This document shows, piece after piece, positions 37,117 to 47,011 of a DNA stretch of 64,000 nt. A program made the translations under genes and the position numbers. Numbering within the stretch: the stretch's first letter is position 1; the number at the start of each line of letters is the position of its first letter. The notes beneath the pieces were generated by a model. It was not told the origin of the DNA, made no database searches, and was given only the letters and a program-made list of their open reading frames with translations. Origin of the DNA: Oikopleura dioica (lineage: Eukaryota > Chordata > Appendicularia > Copelata > Oikopleuridae); the NCBI GenBank assembly GCA_907165135.1, contig OU015569.1, positions 5,456,001-5,520,000 of the forward strand. Reading direction: 5' to 3'.

Positions 37117-37234
37117 GCTTAGCGTCATACCGCGTAGAATAAACCAGTTCTCGTCCGATCACTGAAGTCAAACTACGACGGGCGGGGTTAGTACTTACAT
37201 GGGTGACCGGTTGGGAATACCTCGTGCGCTAAGC
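37117..37234 (+). rRNA. 5S rRNA: 5S ribosomal RNA, copy 1
   Basis: 118 nt with helix I formed by GCTTAGCG at the 5' end and CGCTAAGC at the 3' end. Inside are CATACC near position 10, GTTCTCGTCCGATCACTGAAG (equivalent of TCTCGTCTGATCTCGGAAGC), GGGCGGGGTTAGTACTTACA and TGGGTGACCGGTTGGGAATA, the conserved loop E/helix IV-V region of eukaryotic 5S, followed by a T-rich stretch (ATTTTGATTTTTT) suited to RNA polymerase III termination. The internal promoter lies in the GAAG...GGGCGGG region. Confidence 0.93.
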
Positions 37235-37490
37235 ATTTTGATTTTTTGCAAGGAAATGGATCATCCTTTTGTCTCGGGCAAAATTTCCCAAAAGATTTTC
37301 GATGAATCGAACTAGCTACCATCGAAAATGATTGACATTATCTTTGTGAAACATTGAGAGTGGAGCTTGCGTTGCGGGCGGCGTGGCACTTGTAAAAAAG
37401 CGCCCTCTACCGCGCGATTTTCTGAAAAGAGGCCGAAAATAGGAGCGCGCAGCGACAAAACGACCTCGAAATCAAGCACCCCTTCTCTTT

Positions 37491-37577
37491 ACTCATCCCA
37501 TTTTTGAGTCCGATTTCGATTGTCTAACAGGTAAGAATCGTCTCCATGCCCTCTCTCTCCTATGACGCGCTTTTTTT
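37491..37577 (+). ncRNA. SL RNA: Spliced-leader (SL) RNA gene, copy 1
   Basis: The leader exon is 37491-37530 (40 nt), starting ACTCATCCCATTTTTGAG and ending TTGTCTAACAG, followed at once by the splice donor GTAAGAATCG. I recognise this 40-mer as the spliced leader of Oikopleura dioica from memory. The 3' part after the donor runs about 47 nt to a seven-T stretch at 37571-37577, which I took as the approximate end. The leader is trans-spliced to the 5' ends of many mRNAs and resolves operon transcripts. It lies 257 bp downstream of the 5S gene in the same orientation; 5S/SL linkage also occurs in other SL-using eukaryotes. Confidence 0.93.
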
Positions 37578-37789
37578 AAGGTGGTGGAAGTTTTCTAGCC
37601 CACTTGCGCCTTATAAACCCTAGAACACCATACCTTTTTGGAATCAGCAGGAAATTCTAAGAACTTTGACCGTTTTAGTTTTCGAAAATTCCACTTCCGG
37701 TCCGATTCTAGAGCCGGAAGTTGGCGAAATTTTGGAGTAATGGTAGTTGGTGACATATGAAATTAATGCTCAGAAGATTTTGAGTCATC

Positions 37790-38085
37790 CTACCATGGAG
37801 TTGAGCTCTAAGTGGAGATAGGAGAATCTGAGCGTCTTAGGCCCCGTAAGACGCTCGATCTGCGAGCGCGCCTAATTTTGGGAGAAGCCGCGCAAACGCT
37901 TGTCGGCTCTCTCATTGGCTTAGACCCGTTTTATTTCCAGATTCTGTTCTTCAGAATCTCGAGATTCTTCTAAACCGCCAAGCAAGCGTTTAAGAAAATT
38001 TCTAGACTTCCCCGACAGTGATTTGCGCGGGATACGGGGAAGGGGGGCCAGAGGCTTTCTCCCAAAAGAGTTAAACTCCATGGTA
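37790..38085. mobile_element. MITE-like element, copy 2, in the spacer of the 5S/SL inverted repeat
   Basis: Begins CTACCATGGAGTTGAGCTCT and ends AGAGTTAAACTCCATGGTA, with the internal GAGCGTCTTAGGCCCCGTAA block in opposite orientation to the copy at 29465-29752. The two copies match well at both ends and diverge in the middle. No open frame. Confidence 0.75.
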
Positions 38086-38098
38086 TAATCAAACCATC

Positions 38099-38220
38099 AG
38101 AAGAAACAGTCCCAAACGTGGTCAAACCGACCGGTAAAATGATGTAAAAAAGGCATAAATTGATGAAATTTTTCACAATTTTAACCGGTTGGTTTGGCCG
38201 CGGTAGGGATTGATTCTTCT
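38099..38220. repeat. 122-bp imperfect hairpin
   Basis: AGAAGAAACAGTCCC...GGTCAAACCGACCGGTAAAA pairs with the downstream TTTTAACCGGTTGGTTTGGC...GGGATTGATTCTTCT. It sits beside the MITE at the centre of the inverted 5S/SL duplication. It could be another short non-autonomous element or a remnant of the inversion event. Confidence 0.55.
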
Positions 38221-38436
38221 CTATATCGACAGGAAATCTTCTGGGGAGCAATTTGATAGGTCACACATTACCTTAACTACTAAATTTCGTCAACTTCCGG
38301 CTCTAGAATCGGACCGGAAGTGGGATTTTTGAAAACTAAAACGGTCAAAGTTCTTAGAATTTCCTGCTGATTCTAAAAAGGTATGGTGTTCTAGGGTTTA
38401 TAAGGCGCAAGTGGGCTAGAAAACTTCCACCACCTT

Positions 38437-38523
38437 AAAAAAAGCGCGTCATAGGAGAGAGAGGGCATGGAGACGATTCTTACCTGTTAGACAATCGAAA
38501 TCGGACTCAAAAATGGGATGAGT
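38437..38523 (-). ncRNA. SL RNA: Spliced-leader RNA gene, copy 2
   Basis: The leader exon is 38484-38523 on the minus strand, identical in all 40 bases to copy 1, with the same donor GTAAGAATCG and the same T-run (38437-38443 as A on the plus strand). It is an intact second copy. Confidence 0.92.
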
Positions 38524-38779
38524 AAAGAGAAGGGGTGCTTGATTTCGAGGTCGTTTTGTCGCTGCGCGCTCCTATTTTCGGCCTCTTTTCAGAAAATCGC
38601 GCGGTAGAGGGCGCTTTTTTACAAGTGCCACGCCGCCCGCAACGCAAGCTCCACTCTCAATGTTTCACAAAGATAATGTCAATCATTTTCGATGGTAGCT
38701 AGTTCGATTCATCGAAAATCTTTTGGGAAATTTTGCCCGAGACAAAAGGATGATCCATTTCCTTGCAAAAAATCAAAAT

Positions 38780-38897
38780 GCTTAGCGCACGAGGTATTCC
38801 CAACCGGTCACCCATGTAAGTACTAACCCCGCCCGTCGTAGTTTGACTTCAGTGATCGGACGAGAACTGGTTTATTCTACGCGGTATGACGCTAAGC
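38780..38897 (-). rRNA. 5S rRNA: 5S ribosomal RNA, copy 2
   Basis: Minus-strand 118-nt copy; I found no difference from the gene at 37117-37234. It lies 256 bp upstream of SL copy 2 in the same orientation. Confidence 0.92.
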
Positions 38898-38951
38898 GAT
38901 GGTGTTTCAACAAAGACAATATTTATATAATTTTAAGACTTAAGTAAGAGT

Positions 38952-39905
38952 TTATTTCAAATTCTGAATAGTCTGGTCAATGTAGTTTTCACCATTTAGG
39001 TCGATATGCAAGTCAGTCAGGATGAAATCGTTTCGGACGGGTAAATAGCCTATTTGGTCCATTGTTTTTCGGCTAAAAATGATTGATTTTATTAAACAAG
39101 ATTGGTGGAAAATTCAATTGACGTACCAGTAGTTATCAATAGTATCGACAAGATCGAACGGCAACGTCGTTCTCCACTCGTTCGGTTCTAATTGATAGTG
39201 CTCTGCCCACTTCTGTAAGTCCTGAGCATTTACGCCTCTCCACTTGTAGCCAGCAAACTTGTAGAGCTCACTGACGACACTTAACTCGTTCGCTTCAAGA
39301 TCTTCTAGTCTGATGACGCGTGCACGCTTTCGTCCGCTAAAGTCGTAGAGAAAGTCAAAGCTTTCTTGGATCTCGTCGCAATAAGCGAAGACAGTCGGCA
39401 AAACTTCTTCAAAGTTGGAAAGTTGCTTGCGTTTTATGTGATAAAGTGCGTACTGCCGAGGATTCACCACCATGTAAATAAGGCGTCCAGGATAAGAGAG
39501 AAGGTTCGATACTGTATCGTTGAAAGTCACGTGGTAGACGTGATTTCTGGATTGGCACTGGTGTGCCGTTGTTCGAGCAAAATGACAATTTCGCGCCTTC
39601 AGCAGCTCCTCGAAAGAAGTAACTTTTTGCAGAAACAGAGTACCGTCGAATTCGAGAAAATCACTGAGCGCCGAAGCACCTGCCAGGGGCGAAGAGTAGA
39701 TGAAGACATCTTCCACCTTTGGAGAAAACAACGAAATCTCTCGCTGAGATGGTCTCTGCAGCAATTTCCCCTGATCGATTTGCAAAATCTCTTCAAACTT
39801 GACCAAGTGGAAGTTAATAAAAAACGCCAAAACAATAAAATTCAGTAGTGCAAACGAAAATATAAATTCTCTAATAGAGCAGTCGCAGAACTTATGCGCT
39901 TTCAT
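38952..39905 (-). CDS. Carbohydrate sulfotransferase-like Golgi protein
   Basis: PAPS-dependent sulfotransferase fold, probably acting on glycans in the Golgi. The ATG at 39905 gives a type II protein: head MKAHKFCDCSIREF, anchor IFSFALLNFIVLAFFINFHL. The expected 5'-phosphosulfate loop is VFIYSSPLAGASALSDFLEF, aligned with the YSSPRSGSSFL pattern of GlcNAc-6-O/chondroitin-6-O sulfotransferases but with Leu in place of the usual Arg. MVVNPRQYALYHIKRK fits the 3'-phosphate site (RDPRAxxxSR), RVIRLEDLEANELSVVSELY fits the RYEDL region, and the last exon after a 52-bp intron (about 39070-39121) gives CRKTMDQIGYLPVR, the usual C-x3-M-x2-GY end. Total about 300 residues. The missing PAPS-loop arginine leaves activity uncertain. 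Confidence 0.8.
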
Positions 39906-40530
39906 TGGAGACAATTTAGCCGGGCGACATTGAAACGAGGAGATGATCGAAGCGATTTGTAACGCTGGTGAATGTGGTCGCTGAAATTGATAAAAACTAA
40001 TCTGTTAATGAGCTGTTCATGCCGAATGCTGCGATGCGCATATCTTTGCCGCTTGCTTTGCCTGTTTTCTCAATTAAAGTCAACAGTTGTTCTTTTGATG
40101 TCTAATTTGGAATTCGGCACGTGGAAAACATTTGAGAAAAATGGTTATCTTGGGTGGTAGGATTTTCGGAGGAATTCCGGCATCGAAAACCCTAAACTCT
40201 TGCAGGCGGGGGTTTCGGAACCCCAGCATATCAGAAATAAACCACCCATTTTTGAGATAATGAGGAAAGCACTCAAAGAATATCAGGAGGAAATCCGGCA
40301 TACGATATCCTTTGAAGGAAGCGTCAGTGTAGTTTTTGGTTTTAGTTTCAACATTAAATTAAAGTTATTATTATTCTAAAAAGATCTTAGAATAATAATA
40401 GTCGACAGAGCACTCCAAAAAGGTTAACTTGAATAGAGAAATTGAAAGTTGAACTTAGCTAGCGATTTGTCAGAAAATTTGGTAAATCGAATGCGTGAAT
40501 AGTTGTCAGAAAATAAGAGACAGAAAATAA
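39906..40530. other. Intergenic region with a perfect 13-bp-arm hairpin
   Basis: About 625 bp between the sulfotransferase start and the DPYD stop, both minus strand. At about 40367-40399 ATTATTATTCTAA and its exact complement TTAGAATAATAAT flank AAAGATC. No gene seen. Confidence 0.5.
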
Positions 40531-43500
40531 TTAGTAAATACGCTTTTTCAAGCTTTTAGGAGGAATGCCACGCTTGGGTACGTACTGGTCCTTTCGTGGT
40601 ACCATCGAGATACAGTCGATGATCGGGCAGACCGAGAAGCAGAGTGTGCACCCAGTACAAGTGTCGTGATTGACAACTGGAAGATGAGTCTCAGGGTCGA
40701 ATGAAATAGCCTGAAAAATATTAAGTTCGACATCCATCTTTTGTCAAAATTACCTGATAGCCAGAGTCATTGCACGTCATGTAGCATTTTCCGCAGTTGA
40801 TGCACATATCTGGATCGACCAGAGCAACAACGTGCTGTTTGTTGTCCAGATCGTTGTACTTTCCAATATTCGGTAAAGAACGGCCAATGACATCAGAGAC
40901 AGTGGGAATGTTCTTTGTTGGGACAACAGTAGTTCTAGTTTCAAATCAATAAGGGTAACGCCATTTTCGACTTACGTATTGTTGGGCTTGAGAGAGTCAG
41001 CAAGGAGATCTCGCTCAACCATTTTGGCGGCCATGGCAGCGTCTTTTTCCTTTTTGTATGCTCCGAAGTTGGGAATATCCTTTCCAAGCTCCGCGCAAGA
41101 GATAACCTCTTTGCCGAGTTGATGTTTTGGAGTCGGCGGAGATTGACCGTCCCAGTCAACGAGTTCGCCAATAGAAGATTTTCCTAGCAATAAATTAGAG
41201 GAATACATCTTATATCCTGCGGTTACCTTTGAGATAGAGAAGAGTTTTGAGTCCGCTAATGTAATCTTGGACGACAGTGTAGTCCTGGTTTTGGACAGCG
41301 GAGCAGACTTGCATCGCACTTGCACCAGCGTTGAAATACTGCATGGAAACATCAGCAGAATCGATACCGCCAGTCGCCAAAATAGGGAATCCAGGGATTG
41401 CCCGTGCGATAGCGGAAACAGCTTTCATAGCAATCGGCCGAATGGCATTACCTTCATTTTACAGTTCGTAAATTGTTTTTCCTTTTGAAGTTTTTACCTG
41501 CAACACCACCGTAAGTTGTTTTCTTTTCGGATCCGACACCTGGCCAAGGAGTACCATCTCCCTTGATCTGCATCAATCCAGAAACAGTGTTGGTCGCAGT
41601 GACGCCATCGGCTCCACCGTCCTTAGCTGCCTGAGCGATAGCAGTAATATCAGTGATGTTAGGTGTCATCTTTGGGAAGAAGGGAACAGTCGTGACTTCC
41701 TTCACCCATTTGGAAATATTGTAGACCATATCGGTATTCTGACCGCAAGCAAGACCCATGCCACGCTCGCCCATTCCGTGAGGACAAGACAAGTTCAACT
41801 CGAGCATATCAGCACCAGCCTTGCAAGATCCAATCGCAAGCTCTTGCCAGTCCTCTTTGTTGTAAGAAGCCATAATCGAAGCAATAACAACCCTGGATTG
41901 TAAATTTGTCATTTTGTAAAAAAATGATTCTTACTTTTCTGGGAAGTCATCTTTCAGCTCTCGAATAGATCTGTACCAGTATTCAGCAGACTTCTCGGAA
42001 ATCAACTCAATGTTGATAAAAGAGCCTAGACCGGGTCCGTATTGATGACCGCTCGTTGTACCTCTTGTGATACGAGGAGCGACGTTCGTGACCAAATCGT
42101 GATCGCAACCGAAAGTCTTTGTAACGGTGAATCCCCATCCAGCTTCGAATGATCGTCGGATCATAGCAGAATTCGTTGTCGGTGGAGCGGAAGCCAAGCC
42201 AAAAGGATTTGGAAATTTTACACCGCAAATTTCCACAGAAATATCAACATCGTCAATTGGAGTGTGGAACATAGGAAGAATGGCTGTGGTTCCAGGGTCT
42301 TCGCAATTACCTTTCTTTTGAAGGAATCTAGGAATCATCATTAAATGCCGCGAGCAACGAAAAGAATTACCTGTGCATCGACCAGGAAGCAGTTTTACCA
42401 TCGTTAGCAGCTTCAACAGACATTCCAGAAATGCCGGTAAGATCACCACCGACAAATACATCCTCGGATTTTGTGCAGCCAGTATCGGGATCGATAACTG
42501 GAGTTCCCCACTTATTGAGCTCGACACCCATTGCGTCCTTGATGGCTTCGCTGGTAAGGCCGGAACCGAACGCAGAAATGACGAAGTTAGCTTTGACTTT
42601 AATGACTTGGTCTGAGTCGACAATCCAGTTTCCGTCATCGTCTTGTTCTGTTCGATGGAACTCGATCGCGTTGATTTTGCCATCTTCTCCAGTGTAGACC
42701 TTTTCGGGATTTAGGAAAGGCATGAATTCACATCGCTCGTCCTTAGCGAGATCGGCTTCTTCTGGCACAGCTCGGATATTCTGAACACCTTTTCGGAAGG
42801 CAACAAAGACTCGTCGGGCACCACAACGGATCGCGCTTGTCGCACAATCAAACGCGGTATCACCAGCGCCGAGAACGACAACGTTTCCATGAAGCTCAGG
42901 TAATTGAGATTTGCAGGAGCACATTCCAGCTTTGGAAGCTTGAGCTACCTTTGGCAAGAACTCTTTAGACGTGTAGAAGCCAGAGCTAGCATCGAGGCCT
43001 TTGAAGATGGGCGAAGTTTTTGGATTTGGAAGTCCGATACCGAGGAAGATAGCGGCGTTTCCTTCGTCACGCAGCTGTTGCACAGAGAGATTTCTTCCAA
43101 GTTCACGGCCGTATTCGACCTTAACGCCAAGATCTTTTACCAGGTTTGTTTCCCAATCGATAACATCATAAGGGAGTCGGTACTGAGGAATTTCGGATGC
43201 AGAGAGTCCACCTGGGTTTTCGTCTCGCTCGTAGATTGTAATGTTGCTGTAGCCCATTCGAGCGAGGAAAGTAGCGCAAGAAATTGATGCGGGTCCACAG
43301 CCAACAAGAGCGATCTTTTGGTTGAAAGCAGCTGGCATGTCTTCGGGTGCGGGCAGAGCGGGGTCACGCGAAGCCGGGATTTTCATTGCTTTGAAAACTT
43401 CACAGGCGTATTGCTGGAGACCAGAGATGTTGATTGGCCCCTCTTCTGCCGCGTACAAATTGCAACCGCCCATGCAAAGATCAGATGTTGGGCAGACCAT

Positions 43501-43984
43501 ACCACAAGTCAAACCGATGGGATTGTCAGACAAAATGATCTGTGCCGCGCCATAATAGTTTTTGTTAGCGATAGCGGAAATGAATGCTGAAAATGAGATA
43601 GAATAATTTGTCCTATTATGGCATAAACTTACATTTGATATCGAGCGAAGTAGGACAAGATTTCTGGCACGGGGCATCTGCACATTTGAGACAGCGACCG
43701 GCTTCTCTGAGAGCAGCTCTCTCCGAAAGAGTAGTGTGCTTAATATCACCGAAGTTCTTGTAAAGTTTGCCCTTTGAACCGCAGCCATCATTTTGGGAGC
43801 ACCCTTGTGACTTTTTAATGTTTCGTTTCCAGTGGGCTTTGGCTTTCTGACCCTTGTGAGTGGGGATCGACTTGGCCCCAGAGTAGCTCTTCGGATTGAG
43901 AGCGAGGACAGATTCAATGTCAGGAATGTCCACCGAGACCTTCTCGGGGACGCTAGCAGGTTCAGCTCCTTGCTGTGGAGGCAT
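40531..43984 (-). CDS. DPYD: Dihydropyrimidine dehydrogenase [NADP+]
   Basis: Cytosolic flavo-iron-sulfur enzyme that reduces uracil and thymine, the first step of pyrimidine breakdown. Starting [15 protein letters not shown], the exons follow human DPYD throughout: [36 protein letters not shown] and [15 protein letters not shown] (N-terminal Fe-S ligands), [20 protein letters not shown], the FAD site [25 protein letters not shown] site [23 protein letters not shown] domain with [30 protein letters not shown] (active-site Cys loop), [20 protein letters not shown] and [19 protein letters not shown]. The final exons carry [16 protein letters not shown] and the upstream [10 protein letters not shown], the two C-terminal 4Fe-4S sites. 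All key motifs are present, so it looks functional. Introns are short (about 41186-41227, 41458-41500, 42330-42370, 43588-43630, with others near 40710-40755 and 40936-40975). Confidence 0.97.
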
Positions 43985-44897
43985 CTCAAGACTGAAAAAT
44001 ATCTCTAGATATTGTTTACCCCAAAATAGGAATACAAAATGGAGACAACGATGATATGCAAATCTATTGAAAAAGGCGCCAAAAAGATTCTTATCAAGTT
44101 TTCTCTTTTGAAAATTAGAATGTTTCTATTATTTGATGCTTTTAACGACCTTAAGGCTTACACCTACGACTTTTTAAACATCCATCGAAGCGAAACTGAT
44201 TTAATTAAGTTTATTCTCTGACTGACCTGGTAGTGCACTTCTCTGCGTGCGACTGCTGAGTCAAAGAGGAGCCCCTAACTCCGAAGTTCTCTGCAAATAG
44301 CCTACAGTCAGGTTAAATCGGGGTGTTTCACCGATAAAAGTATCGGAATCAGTACTTTCTCTTTGTAAATCAGCGGCTCAGTGCTAGTTGAGCTCGCCGA
44401 ACTGAATTAAAAACAAATTCAGTGAGTAAGGACAGTCGTAAAAGAAAATTGAGGGTCTAGAAGATGTTTGCTCCTTGGAGGCGTGGTCAAAAAGCGTCAC
44501 CAGCGAGAACCCGCGGGTATATGATCTACATTACAAGCAACTTCACCTTCAAATGACCTAAATGTGCAACTGGCACTGCGAGGGAGTACCGAAAAGTACT
44601 GTAGACTAAATAAATCGCCGGAAATCAGCTATAAAGAGGTGTTATTGAAATGAAAAATAACCCTTCCGAGGGAAAATTCGCGAAATTTGTAACCAAACGT
44701 AACATGCGCGCGATTTCTAACGACCTCAATGTTTAACTTGGACCCCGTGAGCGCTGTTGAGATCGCACCATAGACCGTGGTCACCCGTGAACTTGGAATC
44801 CAAAGTCTAGGAGTTACGAAAATCAGAAATATTTTATATTCATATGTACAGTGAGCGTATAAAACAGATTAGAAACAAGGACAGATAAACAGGTTAT
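43985..44897. other. Intergenic region, no gene seen
   Basis: About 910 bp between the DPYD start and the fucosyltransferase stop. The plus-strand open frame 44039-44221 has no recognisable domain. It should hold the DPYD promoter. Confidence 0.4.
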
Positions 44898-46500
44898 TTA
44901 CAGAAGATGTCTTCGTACAGTTTTGTGATTGGGATCGTCTAGTGCTCGCAGCCAGGCGGGAATCTCAAAATCAGCTGTGCACTTTTCGTCATGCACATCC
45001 ATCCACCACCAGTGAGCGACTAAAATGCAGGGTGTTACGTAATCTGTCTAGAATCGCTATCCAATATAGAAATCATGGAAGAGAATATTTTCTTACCAGA
45101 AGCGATTTTCTGCTTGGGGAAACCGCTGTGCTTTCTGTCGTTGATATTCTTGCAGAGGTTGCACATCATTTGGTCGTAGTTACCCAAGTGATCGACTGAG
45201 TGCTTCTCCTGCAGCTTGGCCGGACTGACATCAGCGCGCCACTGATGGTACTCCATGTAAGCCGTGTCATTTCCATCGAGATAGTCCAAATAATCAACCA
45301 AATGCGCGGGAGAATCAAAGTCCTCCTAAAAGCCGATTATTTCATTGTGCATGATGCCTTTCTATGATCATGGAACGCGATTGGATTCGCGGCGCCAGAC
45401 TCAAGTACATATCTAATTACGAGGCTGTTATTTTATACCTTCGTGTCGACAAAGATTAATTCGCACAAATTAGTAAGCAACGACGACTAACCGTATGAAT
45501 ATATGATTTTGGAGGTGCAATTTTTGCCACATCATCTCGATGAGGGCCGAAAACGATCGGAACGGCTCCGTTTGCCAGCGAGTTTCTCCAGAACTTCTCG
45601 GATATGTAATCATTACAGTGCACAGAGTTTTCAAAGGCCAGGTAGAATTTATATTTGGCAATAGGTCCGATATCGTTTCCATGCGTCCATGGCGATCCGA
45701 CAAGAGTATTGTTGAAGCACTCGCCATATCCATCAAGAGAAAGTCCTTTGAGGGTTTTTATCTGTTCTTTTTTCTTGCATCCAAGATTCTGTGTCTGTTT
45801 TCACCCCTTCCCTGCACGAATCATTTGGTCAGCATATTCCATTCTTCGCGATGCACCGTTCGTTCTCTCACAGTTACTTACAATCCAGGCAGTATGTTTC
45901 TCTGCCGTTTTCAAGGAGAGAAGATCACTGAACATTTGATCTACTGGTTTGAGCCGCTTACCTTGGTCAAAACGGAGAAATTTCGCTGACGTGATCGTGT
46001 TTCCGAAAGGGCGGTGGATATCACTATCCAGCCGATAAGAAAGGGTGAGATTAAATGCAGGGTCCCAGAATTTCACGTCTTATTTTGGTTCCATTTATAA
46101 AAAATAATTGTCAATTAAAACATAAGTTATGTTAATGTAGCGACTATTATTGATTACGGGACTTGGATGAATCGTCAAAACTTCCGTAGTTATCTTTTAC
46201 GGAACTCCTCCCAGCTGATTCCACGTAATTGGTAGGTACCTTACCAACGTAGAGGACTAGCCCGTAAATCAACTGTAATTGATGTCCTAGAATTTAGATA
46301 TCTAAGAACGAATTGATATTTCTAGTTCATTAACCAGTGCCTTGATAGTTTGTTCCTTTGGTAATTCCTTTCGAAGCAGCTTCCCGTGGCCAAATGACCC
46401 AATATTGCGAGTCAGTATTGCGATCTTTGAAATCAGGCAAGTCTAAAAGCGGGTTGAAGGTGAATATTGTTAGGCGATTTTGAAGAGTACTGTCCCTATC
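44898..46500 (-). CDS. FUT-like: Alpha-1,3-fucosyltransferase-like (glycosyltransferase family 10); 5' end unresolved
   Basis: Golgi enzyme family that transfers fucose from GDP-fucose to GlcNAc-containing glycans. Minus-strand exons give, in order, FNPLLDLPDFKDR and QYWVIWPREAASKG (the region before the catalytic core), FWDPAFNLTLSYRLDSDIHR (matching FNWTMSYRxDSDI), then YKFYLAFENSVHCNDYISEK, FWRNSLANGAVPIVFG and IAPPKSYI, the family's donor-binding motif, and C-terminal exons with HLVDYLDYLDGNDTAYMEYH and the tail HKTVRRHLL ending at TAA 44898. The junction from REAASKG to FWDPAF is read as an intron of about 263 bp (46081-46343). No ATG or anchor helix could be joined with confidence upstream of 46500; the membrane ORF at 46507-47011 is a possible source. 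Confidence 0.8.
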
Positions 46501-46506
46501 GCCGCG

Positions 46507-47011
46507 TCAAAATATTTGGAATTCTTTTAAGCACTTAGCACACTTTTGATATTTCATAAGAGGAAACCCAGCAGCGTGGCAGGAAAAATATTTCCAAAAC
46601 TGTGCTAGAGGATGCTTTAGAATGATTACCGTTGTGACGATTTCCAACGCTGAAACGAGTGTTATCGAATAGAATCGCTGTCGCGCTTTTTTCGATTGTT
46701 CGATCATTGGTGTACCAACACCCGCCACAACTGGGCCGAACTTGTCGGTAAAAAGGTTTGCGAGGATGACCCGGAGTAGAAGAACTCCAGAACTGAAAAA
46801 CTCGATAAAGATTTTTGTTTTCTTCGTTTCAGTCGAAGGTAGAACAAACTTCAATACTCACGTTTAAAATTGTCGTCGACTCATCCAGAACTTCTCTAAT
46901 CTTTCTGACTCTTGGCCCCTTCTCAATTTTTCCCAATACATTTCTCGCTTCTGTCAGTTTGAAATTCTCGAGTGTATTACTGTACAAAAGCAGCAATTTA
47001 AGCGTCCACAT
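46507..47011 (-). CDS. Unassigned small membrane-associated ORF, possibly the 5' exons of the fucosyltransferase gene
   Basis: Two exons (intron about 46797-46857) encode roughly 150 residues from a true ATG at 47011: MWTLKLLLLYSNTLENFKLT, then a Lys/Arg-rich helix (KIEKGPRVRKIREVLDES), then two or three hydrophobic segments (SGVLLLRVILANLF and RFYSITLVSALEIVTTVIIL) and a Cys-rich end (MKYQKCAKCLKEFQIF) before a stop. I do not recognise the family. Because the fucosyltransferase downstream lacks an anchor and start, an alternative donor in the second exon could join the two; equally this could be a separate cistron. Confidence 0.4.

Larger units (their letters stand above)
37087..37735 (+). 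repeat. Left arm of inverted duplication carrying 5S rRNA and SL RNA genes
   Basis: This segment recurs as its reverse complement at about 38285-38930. Over the outer 550 bp I found no mismatch by eye; mismatches appear only towards the spacer (around 37635-37735). The arm contains the complete 5S and spliced-leader genes in the same orientation, pointing at the spacer. Confidence 0.92.
38285..38930 (-). repeat. Right arm of inverted duplication carrying 5S rRNA and SL RNA genes
   Basis: Reverse complement of 37087-37735. The two arms are separated by about 550 bp. Both gene pairs therefore converge on the spacer. Confidence 0.92.

Noticed and set aside
37081-38935. Assembly artefact as the explanation for the inverted 5S/SL arms
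   Set aside because: The arms differ near the spacer and the spacer is unique and asymmetrical, which argues for a real duplication, although long reads are needed to be sure.
46140-46290. Open stretch in the fucosyltransferase intron as a separate gene
   Set aside because: The catalytic exons join across it with good conserved sequence on both sides; too short to support alone, so only mentioned as a possibility.
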